From positions 43,405,001 through 43,469,000 of the forward strand of contig NC_092524.1 in NCBI RefSeq assembly GCF_037038585.1: DNA of 64,000 bases, in the 5' to 3' direction. This DNA comes from Patagioenas fasciata (lineage: Eukaryota; Chordata; Aves; Columbiformes; Columbidae). The notes below the pieces were generated by a model. The model worked only from the letters and a program-made list of their open reading frames with translations, did not search any database and was not told where the DNA came from. A program made the translations under genes and the position numbers. Below, piece after piece: positions 1 through 14,400 of this stretch (position 1 is its first letter; each line of letters opens with the position of its first letter).

Positions 1-3000
1 AAGGAGGAAACAACACACCAGATTCCTCACCCGTCCGTTTTCACTAGCACCTATTGCTGATGGCATGGCATGCAAGGACCCTGGCAGGACAGCCGGTCCC
101 CAGAGTAGCACTTCAGCATTCGTACAAGTTCTACAGCCAAATAAATCAACCTGCAGGTGGGAAAATGGGCAACTCCATTACATCCAGTGGCCACACGGCA
201 GCAGCTGATGAAGGTTTTTTCCCACAATACATAATCACAGCACAAAGGAAACTGATCTTTGTGCTAGAACGCAGTCTTGTGATCCCCAAACCGTGAGCAC
301 AATTTTGGCCTTTGTTGTCAAAAATACTTGGATTATTTGAAGGGCTGACAAGCCAGCATGGGTTGTGCTGGATTGCCCCCTGCAGCCGAAAGGTCGCATC
401 GTCCCCAGTGCAAGGTTGGTCTCTCACATCATGGCATAAAAAACGGAGTGCTTGCAAGCCCCGATCACTGAGAAAAGGCTCTGCGATAATTTTAATAACA
501 TTTTCCTTTCCAGACATAACCAGAGAAAGCTGGTTTGCTTGTTTGTTTCCAGATGTTCCTATCTGATTACCAGGGGAGCTTAGCAAAATAAATTACCTTT
601 TAAGAAACACTACAGCCTGCTGTATTATTTTCTTCTCCTATTTGGTGAAAAACTTCTTTTTCTAGGTATTTGCACTCTTTTCACTATATGACAAGTTCTG
701 GAGAAAGAGGGGGAGAGAGGAAGGGGACAGTGAATAGGTGATGAAATATTTTCTAATCCTGACAAGCAAAGGAAAGCAGCATAGTAAAGGAGATGTCAAG
801 AAAAGGGTTTTTTTCCCCCCTTCTCTACACACCTCAAAGAGATGTGCCCTTGTATAAAAGATACAGCGCAGAAGGCCAGACGGAGACAACTCTGAAAAGC
901 ACACAGAGCACAGATGCAGAGAGAAAAAGAGTGGGCCCCATTTTGTTTAGCAGCAAAGGTACTACCAGATAATCAGTTATTTTATTCGTGTACTTATGTC
1001 TCTGCCTCACCACACTGCTGTAAAACTTTTGAAGTATCTTGGTTTACTTGATAGTAAATGCTGGACTTCAAAGGAATAGGAAATGGATGCTGAATGGCAA
1101 AGTGACCTTTTATTACTTCAGCTACAGTTTGTAACCTGGAATGTGACAGAACATTTTTCATTCTACTTTAGGAAAAAAAAAAAATCTCACTAAGGATCAG
1201 ACTTTCAAAGCGGCTTCAATCAGAGCTTTACAGAGGAGTTTTGACAAGATACCAAAGTGTATTTCCTAGTTCCAGCCATGTAGCATGGACTGGGGTGACA
1301 GGAGGTTATAGCTGTGTCTCATTGCAAAAGTTTCTTTCTGGCTTCATTAGCTCTCATTATAGACCCATTGCTGGCCTCAGATATTGCCCTCTCACTCCAT
1401 CTCCAGATGTTTTTACTGACAAAAGCAATCTTCAATTTCTATAGGTAAGTGCAAGGCAAGTAACAGAGGTCTCCCCAGCACCATGCTCTAATTCAATTTT
1501 TCATGCACCCAGTTCTATATGTCAAAATTTAGTGGCCATTTTAGAAACACATCTGCTTGCTCGATATTGTATCTTAAAAATGCTCTCACTATGACAATAG
1601 CCACTATATAGCATCTTTTGTTCATGTGTATTGTGAATTTGCCTGCAGCTAGAGTAGTGGATATTCTTGCAGAGACTGGAGACAAGCTGCTGCCATTTGA
1701 GTCTCAGACTCCCACGAAATGAAAGCAAGACCCCATTGGTCCCTGGCTCTAAGTCTTGACAGAATTTCTAGGTTGGGTAATGCAAAACGAGATGCGATGG
1801 TTGTCACATCACCAGTACTCACATTACATTCAGCCGCAGCGCTCACGACCCACGTTGGCACACTTCGGCATCCCTAGGCCGCAAGGGCTAAAGAAAGACT
1901 AAAGGAAGGATTCAGCTTCCCAGATCATACCCAGCACAATAAATTCCACTATTGCTTCTGGTGGGTCCCTGCCCACAGAGACTGGCACTTTCCAACACCC
2001 TCCCAGCCTCAGATGGGACCTGTAATTCACCCTCACATCTCTCTCTATTTTTTTTTTTTTTCATCAAGATGAAAGCTGCAGGGCCTGACCAAGTGCTCTT
2101 ATGTCAAGGATGCATAGGGGATGGAAATATGGCATTTAACAGCAAGCTAAATATGGAAGGACTTTGGAGAACAGGCAGAATGATCTGCAGCATCCATGTG
2201 ATAACAAGCGAGACCAAGGTGGTAAAGTAAATTGGCAAAGAGACACAGGAAATAAAGGGAAGAGAAAGGGAGAAGTCTGAGAAGGAGAAGAGAAAAAAAT
2301 GATTGAATTAAAAGGGATAATATTCTGCAGTTTGAAAATGACGAGGAATCTAGCTGGAAAGAAACATATGCTAGGAACAGGTGGGGGAGACAGGAAAAAT
2401 AGATAGAAGGTCACAATTAGAAATGCATACAAATTACGTAGCAAAGTGAGAGAGTGAATGAAAAGCTCAACAAGCAAAATATTAACGGGACTGGCACTAA
2501 TCGTTATAACCATTTTAGGTGTATCATGACATGACTAGATGAGGGCCTCTTTCCTTTTTCAGAAACTGACAACAATCTGTTATGGCACAGACAGATACTC
2601 CTGCCCAGGCAGAGAAGAAAACCCAGTGGTTAGAAGGATGAGCTGGCTCTTACAAGGCTTATCATTTTCTTGTTCTGATCTGGAACAAATGGACTGAGCA
2701 CAGCAAAGGGAAAAAGAAAGAAAATATAATGAGATAAAAAGGAAAAGCGGGGGGATCTCAAAAAATAAAGAGAAATATGGCTAAAAAAACAGGGCAAGAA
2801 GTACTGAAACATTACCAATTTAAAATCCTACCGACATTTGAATACTGCTCTTTAGAAAAAAATACTGAGTTTAACAATCACACCTGTGAATTTCATTTCC
2901 CTTAGCTTGAGAGGTGTCAGAAGTTCCTCTCAGCCAAAGGTTGCTTTGATGACCTCATTGCTGGAACTTGGGAGAGCTCAGCTTCTTCCCAGATGGCTCT

Positions 3001-5276
3001 AAGGGTCTCCACTATCCTTGCCAGGGAGGTGGGTACATACCTAGTCACAAAAAGTGCCACAGCCAGTTTTTTAAAAGTTCAGATGAGCTATTCAAGGGGA
3101 AGAACCAGAGAAATGCACCTCCCTGACAGAAGAAATAAGAGAAGGCCACTTGGCCTATACCACACCAGCTGAAACCAACAATTAGAAACTCCCACTTCCC
3201 ACTTAGCCTGTTATTTTTTAGGGAAATCATTTTAAAAGTGTGTTTCTCTCTATCTGGCAAGGAATAAAGCGAGCCTTCTGGCTGAATGTCAGAAGATTTG
3301 TGAACACAAGCATGGAACCTCTATAAACAGCTTAAATCAAGGTTTCCTTCCAAGCATGCTGATACCAAGAGTGTGTGGGAGGCAAATTTAGACATCAAAC
3401 AAGGGCCTGCACAGTAGAAATCCATCTGGCTACACTCAAAAATGGGCATTCACCAAGTCAGACATGCTTTTACATTATATACTAAGCCATTTGGATGACA
3501 GTAAAACTGAGACAGTCAGGAACATCGTCGTGTTTATATCTGCCAGTCCTGCCAGGATAAAGTTGGTACATCATTTATGAGCATTCAGCATTCCACAAGG
3601 CTCACAATATGGGAAATTTATCTACGGTCTCCTGTACATAAATAAATATTGCATTATCTCCCATGCTGGTACTACTGATATTGTGTGGGAACAGATTTTG
3701 TCTTCCATCAGCAGACTGGTGGAATTTAATAACATTTGTGGTCATCCTGTCCAACTGGAAAGACACATCACACCCATCATACTGAATGGCTCATCATCAG
3801 CCAAATATATAAATCTGAAAGAGCTGCAGACAGCAATAGAGTGACAGGATCTTTTATTGAACATGGATGCATTTTTTCTCTGACAAATGGGAGTCTCTAG
3901 GGAGTTATAATTTATCAGTTCTGCACCAGCACTGTGTTCAGTATTGCACATGACTCAGTGAGAAGATGGCCCTGAAGAGTTTGCGCTCCAAGGTACTGAT
4001 TTTGCAAATGCTCTGGTTGAAATATTCACATGCATAAAATCGACTTGAGGTGTCCAGTGGATTGCGTGGTGTCTAATGTCCATGGGAAAAAAAAAAAACA
4101 AGTGGAACGTGACGTGGAATACAGAAGAATTACCATCACAGTTACAGAGTGTGGAGGTTTCTCTCGTTACAAAGGACACCAGCATCAGGTAACTTGTTGC
4201 CACCAGGTATATAACTGTACTCAAGTGTCTCTAGGGCTTTCTTTCAGTGTATACATTTTTTTTCTTCACTAACTCCTAATTCTTTCCTCTACAGGATAAA
4301 TTATATTGGCCAAAAAAAACTGCAAACCAGTTCACAGCCTACTGAGCCCCACAGACCTCTGCCTAGGACTATGTGGCCATTGGACAGTACCTAAAGGTTG
4401 CAGTAGGTTCCTGCTTACCCTATGGAGGTTCAAACTGGTCTTGGCCCTGGAGCTTCCCCCCAAGTGGTCCCTCAGCTTTGGTATTTCCCCATTACTTCCA
4501 GGTAGCACTAGAACATAGCTCGGCTACTCCCATGACTGCAAATTCTGGTTTAGATGGCAGCTGCCTACTTTCACCTTGGTTTACTCTGTTTCTCTTGCCC
4601 AACTTCTGCCTCAGGCTTTCTCGAAAGAGGTCAGCACAGGCTATGTTCCCAGGGACTGAGTTTGGTTCTAACCCAGGTCTGGGACCCCTGAGACACGGTT
4701 ACTCCCCCATGAGACACCACGAAGGTACTCACACAGGGCTTCAGCCAAAGCCTCCCCAAATTCCTCCCTTAATATTTTCTTGACCCTATGTCCACTTTCA
4801 GCCATTCAATGACCTGTCTTTTACCTCCTGCTGCTTTCCTGTAGGCTGGCCACCTCCATCTAGGAGGAAAATCAGAGGCAGAAAATGAAGCAGAGGTGCT
4901 GTCGCAGAGCCTGCGAGAAGACAGTTCCCAGGGCCAGGAGAGCACAGCCAGGGGAGCAGCCAGAGCCCGTCCAGCAGCTGGTGCAGGGAGCACAAAGCAG
5001 GACAAGGGAAGGAGACAGAAAAATGTAATAGTGGTGCAGCAGCGTTAGGAAACACCTAGTCCTGTGACAATCCCTGACAAGGCATCCTTTTGAGTTCAGT
5101 AGAACTATTATTTCACTCCAATCATTGCTCTGGGACATGCGTGGAAAAGATATTGTGTTCCCTTCATCTCCAGTGAAGCCTCATCCACTATAACAACTCT
5201 GAAGTACTGCTCTATTCACCCAGCTGCAGGCGCTGTGCCTTATATTTTGATCTCTGTTCTTTGCATGAAAATGAAG
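1..5276. other. intergenic, no gene recognised
   Basis: No exon, RNA gene or clear transposon was recognised here. Open frames of up to 146 codons occur on both strands (for example 146-586 minus), but none has a recognisable domain or splice context, and plus- and minus-strand frames overlap as expected by chance. The plus strand has several purine-rich tracts (about 690-730, 2,245-2,310 and 2,700-2,780), which produce Phe/Leu/Ser-rich spurious frames on the minus strand. This is probably part of the large gene desert on the EGLN3 side of SPTSSA; that placement is inferred from human gene order. Confidence 0.6.
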
Positions 5277-5447
5277 TGGAATGGAATGGAATGGAATGGA
5301 ATGGAATGGAATGGAATGGAATGGAATGGAATGGAATGGAATGGAATGGAATGGAATAGAATAGAATAGAATAGAATAGAATAGAATAGAATAGAATAGA
5401 ATAGAATAGAATAGAATAGAATAGAATAGAACAGAATAGAATAGAAT
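5277..5447. repeat. compound pentamer microsatellite (TGGAA)n-(TAGAA)n
   Basis: An uninterrupted array of about 34 five-base units. The first half (about 5,277-5,356) is pure TGGAA and the second half (about 5,357-5,447) is TAGAA, with a single interrupted unit near 5,431. The sharp switch between two unit types that differ by one base suggests that a variant unit arose once and then spread through half the array by slippage. It should be highly length-variable between individuals. Confidence 0.97.
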
Positions 5448-8400
5448 CTGTGTAAAGTCTAAGGCATTATAACAAAATCAGAGCACACCTTAGGTGTAAG
5501 AAGTGGTTCTAAGCTGGTGTAAACTAATGGGAGCCAGGTAAACTTTTACCAATTTCCCCACAGTTCCTTGATTCTTTATTTTTCAGTCTTGTGAAGACAT
5601 CGGAAAGGCTGCTGAATTTTGACAATACAATAAATCTCTCTTTAAAAGACCCTGAGTTCTGGGACCATCCCCATTTCCTTTGGAAATCCCATGTGTTATT
5701 TCTGAACGTGCAGACACCATTATGCTTTTTTAATTTAATTAACTTCCAATAAAGCTGCTTATACTGGAAACAATAAAACTCTTTCTACCATGTCACTCTT
5801 CCTTCTTTAACACACATACAAAACACACAGAAGCCTCAAGAAAGCTCCAGGCATTCTACGAAAAGAAATAACCAAATACCACCAAATATTTAATTTTCTA
5901 TGCCGGAAATGAGAAACAGGTGTAATTAAAATAACACTTTTTAAATTAAGTGACCTCTCTTGACCAACCATCTGTGAATAATTCAGATTTTTTTCCTATT
6001 ATTACTGTAAAATTAAAACTAGGGCATATAAATTACGAGATCCTCTTTAACTATCTTTAAGCACCAGCAATATATATTTTCTACCAGTTAAAATCCTTAA
6101 TGATACCAAAAATCTGTCAAGCATAACTCCCCCAATTCATTTGCCTGAAACCATCAATATTTTATCATGCATTTGCAGTTGGCTTTAATTTAACAGTCCA
6201 GGTTACTAATCAAACAAAACACCCAAGTCATTAAAAGTTAGCGTGCCATTTAGAAAGTGCATTTCACGTTTATTAAAATATCTTTCATGGAGCCATTAGA
6301 AGGCTAAAGTTTTAATTACAATCAGATATTTAGTTCTACTTCAGTTATGCTTTTGGCACTCTCTTGCAACTGCCTTGATTAATCTTCCAGACAGAGCTCA
6401 TCCATTACCTCCTGAAATTATTTTCCTCTTAACTTCTTCATAATTCATCTTTTTCTTCCCCCCTCCAAACATGTAAAATGCATTAAAAAGGTGTGCACAA
6501 TACCTGCCTGAAAGATAAGTCATTAGAAATATTCCATTTCAAATGCAATTTATTCTCAAAAGTACCAAATAGCCATAATTCAAACAGATGTATTGAAATT
6601 GAAATGTAGGTTTTCTTGTCTTTGTTGTCATTTTAACTATTTTCCTACAGATGGGAGACTAATATGTGAGTCTCTTTCTCCTGTTTCAGGTTTTGAAATA
6701 TATAGTTCAGCTGAATTTTGCCTGGGTAATTCTGAGGGCACCTCAAACTCACAGTCTCTGTCACAGAAAATTTCCCATCTTTTTCTTTCTCATTAATATA
6801 ATGGTCATATTGCAACATATTTTACCAAGCTTCTGTGCTGATATCCTTTCAATGGCTCTTTTTCCATCCATTTTAACAAACCTTGTGTGGAAACTCAGTC
6901 AGTGGTAATGAGAAAATACTCTCATTTTGACTGATATTTTAGATCTTCAGTGTAACTTCAGCAACAGACACACTATGTTTTGCAAAGATTCACCCCAAAT
7001 GGAGGTAACAATTTGAAGACAGACAGAGGAAGCAAATTTGAAGGAAGGAACCTGGCCCAGAGAACCCTCACACCTCCAGCTAAGCTTTCACATTTCCTCT
7101 GGATCTGGAGTAGAGACAGATTCAACCCCTCCAAACGCTACATTTGGAACTCATATCTCATTCTGTGTGCTTGTTTGCTGGAGGTATAGCCAGGTTTGGA
7201 TTATGCACACAAAAGCAAGACCTTGAAGAAACCTAACTGGACAGCTGAAGATCAGGTTAGTTCATCACAGGTTTAGAATCTTACGGACATGGGAGTATTC
7301 AGCCCCTTCTTCGAGGCTCAACCTCATGGGATCAGAGGGTCTGTGTTCTGCAACATCATCCTTTACTTCTTAACTGCAGGAAGTCTGTTGAGATACAGAC
7401 TGGGGAGATCCTGCCAAAGCTCAGACAGCCCCTTCCACCTACCTGGTGAGCTCTCCTCTGCACCTGCCCTGTGCTCACCGCCCAGGTTCCCACTGGCTGT
7501 TTCCAGGCGTCTCCAGGAAAAGGGCAGGCTGCCCAGGCTGCCCCACGCCTCCATCCCCACAGTCGGACCGGAAGCCAGACATCAACAGGGAGAGGCTCAG
7601 CCATGGTCCCATCAGAAGGCTCACGACAGCACCAGACAAGTCCCTCAGCTCCCTCTCCCTTCACCAGCTGGATGCGGGGCCATGCCCACCCGCATGAGGA
7701 AAGCCTCTGTGCTCACGCTGGTTGAGCCAAACACACATTGGCATCTCTCCTACAACAGCACCTCGCTACAACAGCAAAGCCTGGTATTGAAACCAGCAGA
7801 AATCATATGGGGGAAAGCGGGGAATAAACTAGGTCCAGTCAAAGCCCTCTACCCTCAATGATGCGATCGGGAGAACGGGCTCCAGGCAAGCTCTGGAAGA
7901 GAAATGCAGAAGGGTTTCAAGACAAAGCTCCATTACTTAGGCAGCAAAACAGGAGACACTTGAAAAGCCTGCCTGCACGGCCCCAGTATGGCACTGTATT
8001 ATGTATTGCAGTGAAAAGCCTGCCTGTGCTGTCTCTTGTGGTAGGCAATATTGTTTGGTGTTGGTTTTTGTGGGTTTTGTGGTTTGGGGTTTTTTTGTTG
8101 TTGGGGTTTTTGTTTTTGTTGTGGTTTATTTTTTAACCTATGCACTCCATTTTTTAATGTATAGTTGTATTGTTGAAAAATACAGCAAATTGTTTTAAAC
8201 AGATCTGTTGTGGGTGGGAGGTTATCATATTCTTAACATTTGAAGAAGTAAGTTAAGAAACAGGAACGTGTAAGGAGGAGGGAGATAGATGAGGAATTAC
8301 AGGAACAGATTAAGGAGATAGATGGGATATTGTGATTAACAGTAACCTCAGGTCTGTGATGAGTGTCACATACTCCACACAGACCGAGGAAATACGGGAA

Positions 8401-11400
8401 CAGCAGCACCATTTTTAAAAGAAACAAGCAGACCAGGCTGGAACAATGTTCGGGTTTCGAACTGGCCCTGAACTGACAAAGCTCAATTTTAGTGCTAGAA
8501 AAAGGTCTTTTTACTGTACCCATGTTTTCAGCGTGGGTAGAGAAGCCCCACTTTTTCCCACGTGCCAGAGAGAAAAGCAAGCTAAAATTAGTGGTGTTTT
8601 CTGAAGCAAAGCTCAGTGATACAGCACCATCTAGTGCTTGCTTGAAAAGCAGAGAGGAGAAACAGGCATTCTCCAAACAACCCTGAGAGATGCACTCCCT
8701 AAAGCAAGTGAAGAATGAGCCTTCAGATCATTTTGAACACACGATCCATGACAGCCAGACGGACCAAGGAAAATTCTGGTCTACGAACTGGAGAATGGGG
8801 CTGTGACGAGAGAAATGGAAGAAAATCTGGGGCTACTTACAGCTCTATGAAAAAGCGAAAGGCAGAAGTTGTGGTTCTGAAGCTGATGAGGTTGTATGAA
8901 ACTTGTCTCAGGAAAAGTACTTGTATCCCTGAACCTTTGAGACACTCAGTTTTAAAGGACAGAAATGTTTTCCTTCAAATTTTTCCAAGACAGTACTCTG
9001 ATCATCTTTAGAGTTTGCGACCTCATCATCATACAAATTGGTTGTTAGATTTATTCCTAAGCAGACCATTGAGTGATAATAAAGCAAAATTGTGTTTCAG
9101 ATCCTCTCCACATAGGACATAGGAGAAGATTTCTGCAGGTGGAACCATTTAAGAGAAGCCGGGGACACATCCTTACCAACACACACGGCTTGAAACCCTG
9201 TCCTCACTGGGGTGCAGCAAGAGTTATCATTGATTTCAATGGGAATATGATTTCTTTCATTCTTCCTACATCTCATTATGGCAAGTGCCAGATGCTGGTA
9301 TAACTTACCCAAAGCCTCCCATCGTACGTACTGCACTTCAGTAAATTCACAGGTGTACCAGATAATGAAATCTATTGGAGCTATAGGCAGCCTTAGAGAG
9401 CAGAACATAGGAAGAAAATTGACTCCCTTTCATACATCACCGAAGTATTGCCAGCTGACTGCTGTACTTCACTTAAGTGAAGCAAAATCTTCAGAGAAGC
9501 ACATTGATTAGCCTATACATAGAAATCATTATGTAGATATATAGCTGGAAAATACAGACTTCTCCTGACAGCAAAATTCTTCTGCCCCTTAAGGGGGCTG
9601 GGGCTCAAGGTTATAATACTTACTTTAATCATTGAGGGCTTTTTCCCCCTAAAAAGTATCTTCATTTTCTCGTAAGCAGCAGAATAAGGGCTGCTGAACC
9701 AACCAGAAATGGATTTATCCTTCTGCTTACAGAGCATCTTTCCAAGATGGCTTCTATCTCTGTCAGATCTTAGGCACCATAATAGTAAAAAGTACCACTA
9801 TCAATACTAATACTCCTAGTAATAACAAATTTTAAGGAAAAAAAAAAAAAACTATAATAACCAGGGACCAAAAAAATACCAGTTGCTCTTTTGCCACAGG
9901 TGAGATGTATTAACATGAGTGGAAAGCATCAGTTCTTTCTTTACCTCTTATCTTTGATGGTAAGAGTAAAGGAATGTAACAAGAAAACAAGCAAAAAAAT
10001 CTAATGTGGAACTAATGTGACATTTACTGCTTATCATCTGATTACTGTACTTGCATGATATTTCTGTTTCTCTAATGTTTAATCTTCTTGTATGTAGATT
10101 GAAAGACCTCCAGGGCAAGACTCTTTCTACGTGCCTGTGTAGCATCTAACACAGTGGGATCCTGATCCTCACTCTGGCCTCTAGGAACTCATGAGATTAA
10201 AATAGTCAAATTATTAGGGTCTCCAAGGTCTCACCAAAGAATCTTGGCAATACAGTACTCAATTTCTCAGCATCCCTAGGTACTTTGCCAGCTTGAAGAA
10301 TTGATAGCCCTAAATCAGGTGCCCAGTTTCTGCTGGCCTGGGCAGAGGCAGCTGCAGTATGGGTGGTGGGCCAGTGTGATCATACAGCCAGAAATTCACA
10401 TTAATCAGGACCCTCCAGACCTCTTCACCTCCCCAGTAAATCTGCAGCTACTTCAGGTGTCTGACAACAAACTCGAGAGAGGCACGAGCACGCACGTTAC
10501 CCCAGAGCACGCATACTTTGCAGGCAGTTGCAAATTTGCCTTGTGTGTTATGTTGTCTCAAGCAGCACTGTCCTGAAATGTCAAACTGGATCTAAACAAG
10601 GGAGCCCTGAGCCCAGGTGCTGCTCAAGCAGAGCAGTTCTGTTCCACAGCCCCATGGCTTCTGCCTTGCTCAGGACACACATGGACCTGCAAGTAGGTGT
10701 CTTAAGTTGACTGATGGGAAATGCAAAAGAGAAATATACATGTTAAACCAGAGATGTGCTGTAAGGAGCACTCTTCTCTGGTTTGCATGCACAACCTTCA
10801 GCTCTCTCCTCAGCTGCTAACCAAGCCCTTTCTGATGGACCCCTGTGGCCACCATCCTCCCCTAAAGCATGAGAGATTCCAGTACAGCTTCCCCCATGTG
10901 CCCCAGGAGTTCAAACTCGCATGTCTCAGATCACAGGTGTGTGGCATTTAGGGTCAGGATGCTGTCAATACCACCAGAGTGAAGTATTCCTTGAAAGATA
11001 GCACAGCTTAAATATTCCTTAGGCCAGAAGAGGGAAGAAACTCCATCTACATCCTTGAAGCCTCAATTTGAAAGAGAGGAACAAATTCCTCTTCTAATGA
11101 ATACTTAGATGTTTGATTGTAAGGATTCATTAATTGCTGTGTTAAAAACCAGCTACAATATGATTAAAGCCTTTCTAAATATTACTTTCTCACATAAGTA
11201 ATAGCCTACTGTCAAAAGAATTTTGGTAGCCTTCAAAAGGATAGATGAGCTGAAAAAATAGAGGTACAAGATCTCCGCAAAATAATTTATCTTTTAAAGC
11301 AGTTTAAATTCTAGGAAAGTTTGAGAAACTTTGATTAGAGAATAAATGGTCATATGGTGCAAGCTGTTCTCCACATGAATTGTAGATACAGAGTTTAAGC

Positions 11401-14400
11401 TGTGTTCAAACCAGCCACAGGAGCATAGCTTGCTTTTTACGTTTCTAGAACATCTCGCCTTTCTCTGAGGGCAAAATGTTGCCACTCCTCTGTTTTATGA
11501 GTACACCAGCATATTCAGCTATCAAACATACCACTTTCATGTGAGAATCTAAATTTGCCTTTTTCACTCATTAGTACGTGGTTACAAGAAGATATCTGAT
11601 AGAGCAAATTAAAGGACTAAAAAGTAATAATAATTTAAAACAAAAATAATAAAAAAACAATGGAGTGAGGTGACTTCTGCCACTCAGTTTGCTACAAGAA
11701 CTCTGGGAGACAGAAAGATGCGAGCTGGTGGACACTGCCCGTGGAGGAGTCCTACCTGCTGGGCTCCCACCAGCACTGCAGTGGAAAGTAAAAACCCTAC
11801 AAGCCCACTATCTGGCAGAAGACAAAGTGGATTCCAGATTAAGAAGGTCTCAGCCAAGGAAATCAATACACAGCTCTAAGGCTTCTGACTACCCAACAGT
11901 CCTCCGTGACAACTGCACAAGTTCCTTCCAGGAGGGCAGGATGACTCACTACTCAGGAGAGGCTTTTGCACTAATATCCTAATTCAAACAGAGATGATAG
12001 TGCAATGCTCTTCCTAGATTTGCAATAACAGCTTTGGACATGTATTCTGATCATTTACATTTTATAGCAAGGATCGTTGCTTCTAAAACCCAGGTAACTC
12101 ACAGAAAGGAAGGTGTTGCAGGACACTGAAAATTCAATGGGACAGAGAGCAAGACTGCACATTGCTGTGACCAACCCTTCTCCAGCTGCAGGATGAGAAA
12201 CATAAACCCACTTGGGCTCCTCCAGGCCTTTCCCACATCTGATTTCTTTGATTCCAGCAACAATCTCTCAGAGCCAGTTCATGCTGCTCAAATACCTCAG
12301 GAGCATTTGCAGTGTTCAGGCTACACATAGCAAAAATGTGTATTTGAAGAAGCAGAGCAACAGCTACCAGTAGGTGGTTCAGCAAATTGGATAATTTAAT
12401 CTCAGCAACCATCTACTTCAGACTGACAGCTCTCTTTCCTTGGTGCTTCTGAGCAGCGGGGAACACCAGCTGAAAGACTCTGCTGAACTGAGATAGTACA
12501 AGATGTTGACTAAATGTCAAAGATGATGTTATTTTAGAGGTCACAGACCACTTCAGAAGCTTCCAAGGAAGGTGCACCAGTAACAAGGATGAAGAAACTA
12601 TTAAAAAAAAAAAAATAATAATTTTCTCTAGAGAGAAGTCAATAAGAGGTTGTGCAGAAGAGCTGATGGCAGAAAGAAAATCACCATGAAAGATGGTCAG
12701 GAATTCTAAGGCTGCTAGGGAGTCAAAGAATAAGGAAACAACATGGTAATATTTAATTAGTCTGGGAGATATTTGGGGTAAAATAAGATAATAGAAATTC
12801 AGGTATATGGACATGCCAGCAATACAGTTTTAACTGGGTTATAAATCATTACTCATGATTTGCTAATGTCAAGAAAGGAAACTAGTGATAGTACTAGACT
12901 GGATAATCAAAGTGAATAGTCAGTTAAGGTGATATTAATTGTATTTGACTGATGAGAAGGGGCGGGAGAGTGAATAGCTGGCAGAGGGAAAATGTAGAAT
13001 TTGATGCCTGCTAAATGAGGCATGATGAATAATGGTTTTTCTTGTCAAAACCACTGCTAGATTCCCCTCAAGCTGAGAGCGGGTATTCAGGAACACGTGT
13101 CTGGTTTTAACCAGGATCCTTCTCCCAGTAAAGGCAATAGAAATTATTACAACTGATGCAAACAGGAGCTGAAAAAGACCAAGATAAGGTCCCACAGCCA
13201 CAAGCTGAAATTCCATCTTATTTCACAGAATGTAAATCCAAAACAAGTTAAAAACAATCCAGGGAGAGTATCTATTATCTTGCATGAACAGCCAGCAATT
13301 GTTGACAGGAGTTAATAGTATTGCCCATGAAATTGGGCTTAATCTGTTTTTTTGTTGTTGTTGAAATCTATTTCTTTTCATGTGTTTATTAACAGTAAGT
13401 AGAATTTCTGACAAGATACTCTCTAACCAAAGCATTAAAATTGGATCTCAGCTAAATAAAATAATATAGCAGCAACATAAGTCATTCAGATTCTAGGATA
13501 AGCTTATTCAGAGTTATCATCAGTGGTTTCTGTTTACATGCTACATCTTTCCAGAAATTGTTCAGCTGTTAACCTACTCTATTTATGGAAGAAGTTCTCC
13601 CATTTCAATGTGCGTGAGGTTGAATTGCACTTTTTTGGGGAGTGAAAGCAGTAATAATTACATCTGTTGGCTGCAGTCTGACATATTCTAAAACTGCTCT
13701 CAATTTTTGTTTCGTTTTAGAGAATCAGGACATTTCCTACCATTATTATAATAAAATGAACTTGTGGTAGAGCGACTAAAATCATTACTGTCTTTAGTTT
13801 TCTTGTTATGCAGAGGACAACTCTGTCCAATTATTTGGACAAGAGGCCCAGGGGTTATGCGCATCAAGACTTACTCTACGTAGCAATCCAATAAAGATCC
13901 TGAAAGTCAGGAGCAGAAAAGAGACGCACTATAAAAGCCTGAGAGTCATTCTCTCTAAACTACCTTTGAGACATTTTTTCTGTATCATTGCTGAAGCAAA
14001 TCGATGCTAGATGTTTAACAGCAGGCTGCAGAAATCATTTAGGCACAGAACAAGCAGAGCCACCGTCCCTTCAAGGTCCCACTGCATCCAATAAAGAAAA
14101 CGCTGATCAGTAAGGGCTGTGTAGTAAAACTCATGCAGGGAGGCCACGTGGTCTCCACATCCAAAATTTTAAAACAAAGATCAAAAAGAGCCTGAGCCAG
14201 TCATTCCATTCAGAACTTCTTACATCTCACCCAAAGCAACTATTACTGGCCACCTCAAATGATTGTGAGACAAATGGATCCAGTGACAGTCTGACTGTCA
14301 GGTACACAAAAGGAAATTAACATTTTTAGAGGTACGGAATTAGGATTCCCAGCCCATTAGGTCACGGGATTGGAAATGAGACCACATCACCAGGGTTCAG

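Noticed and set aside
146-586. 146-codon minus-strand frame at the left edge
   Set aside because: No recognisable family, overlaps two plus-strand frames, no supporting signals.
7289-7861. 190-codon plus-strand frame
   Set aside because: Pro/Ser/Gln/Leu-rich with no domain, no matching splice signals or promoter, and two overlapping frames on each strand. Judged a chance frame in a GC-richer stretch.
8233-8676. 147-codon minus-strand frame
   Set aside because: Composition looks random (Ser/Leu/Phe-rich) and no homology is recognised.
9220-9265. Short motif like an ancient amniote repeat (ATTGATTTCAATGGGAAT)
   Set aside because: Too short to assign to a family without a library search.
12413-13216. 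Hydrophobic minus-strand frames resembling membrane proteins
   Set aside because: Hydrophobicity comes from purine-rich plus-strand sequence read in antisense. No start context or domain.
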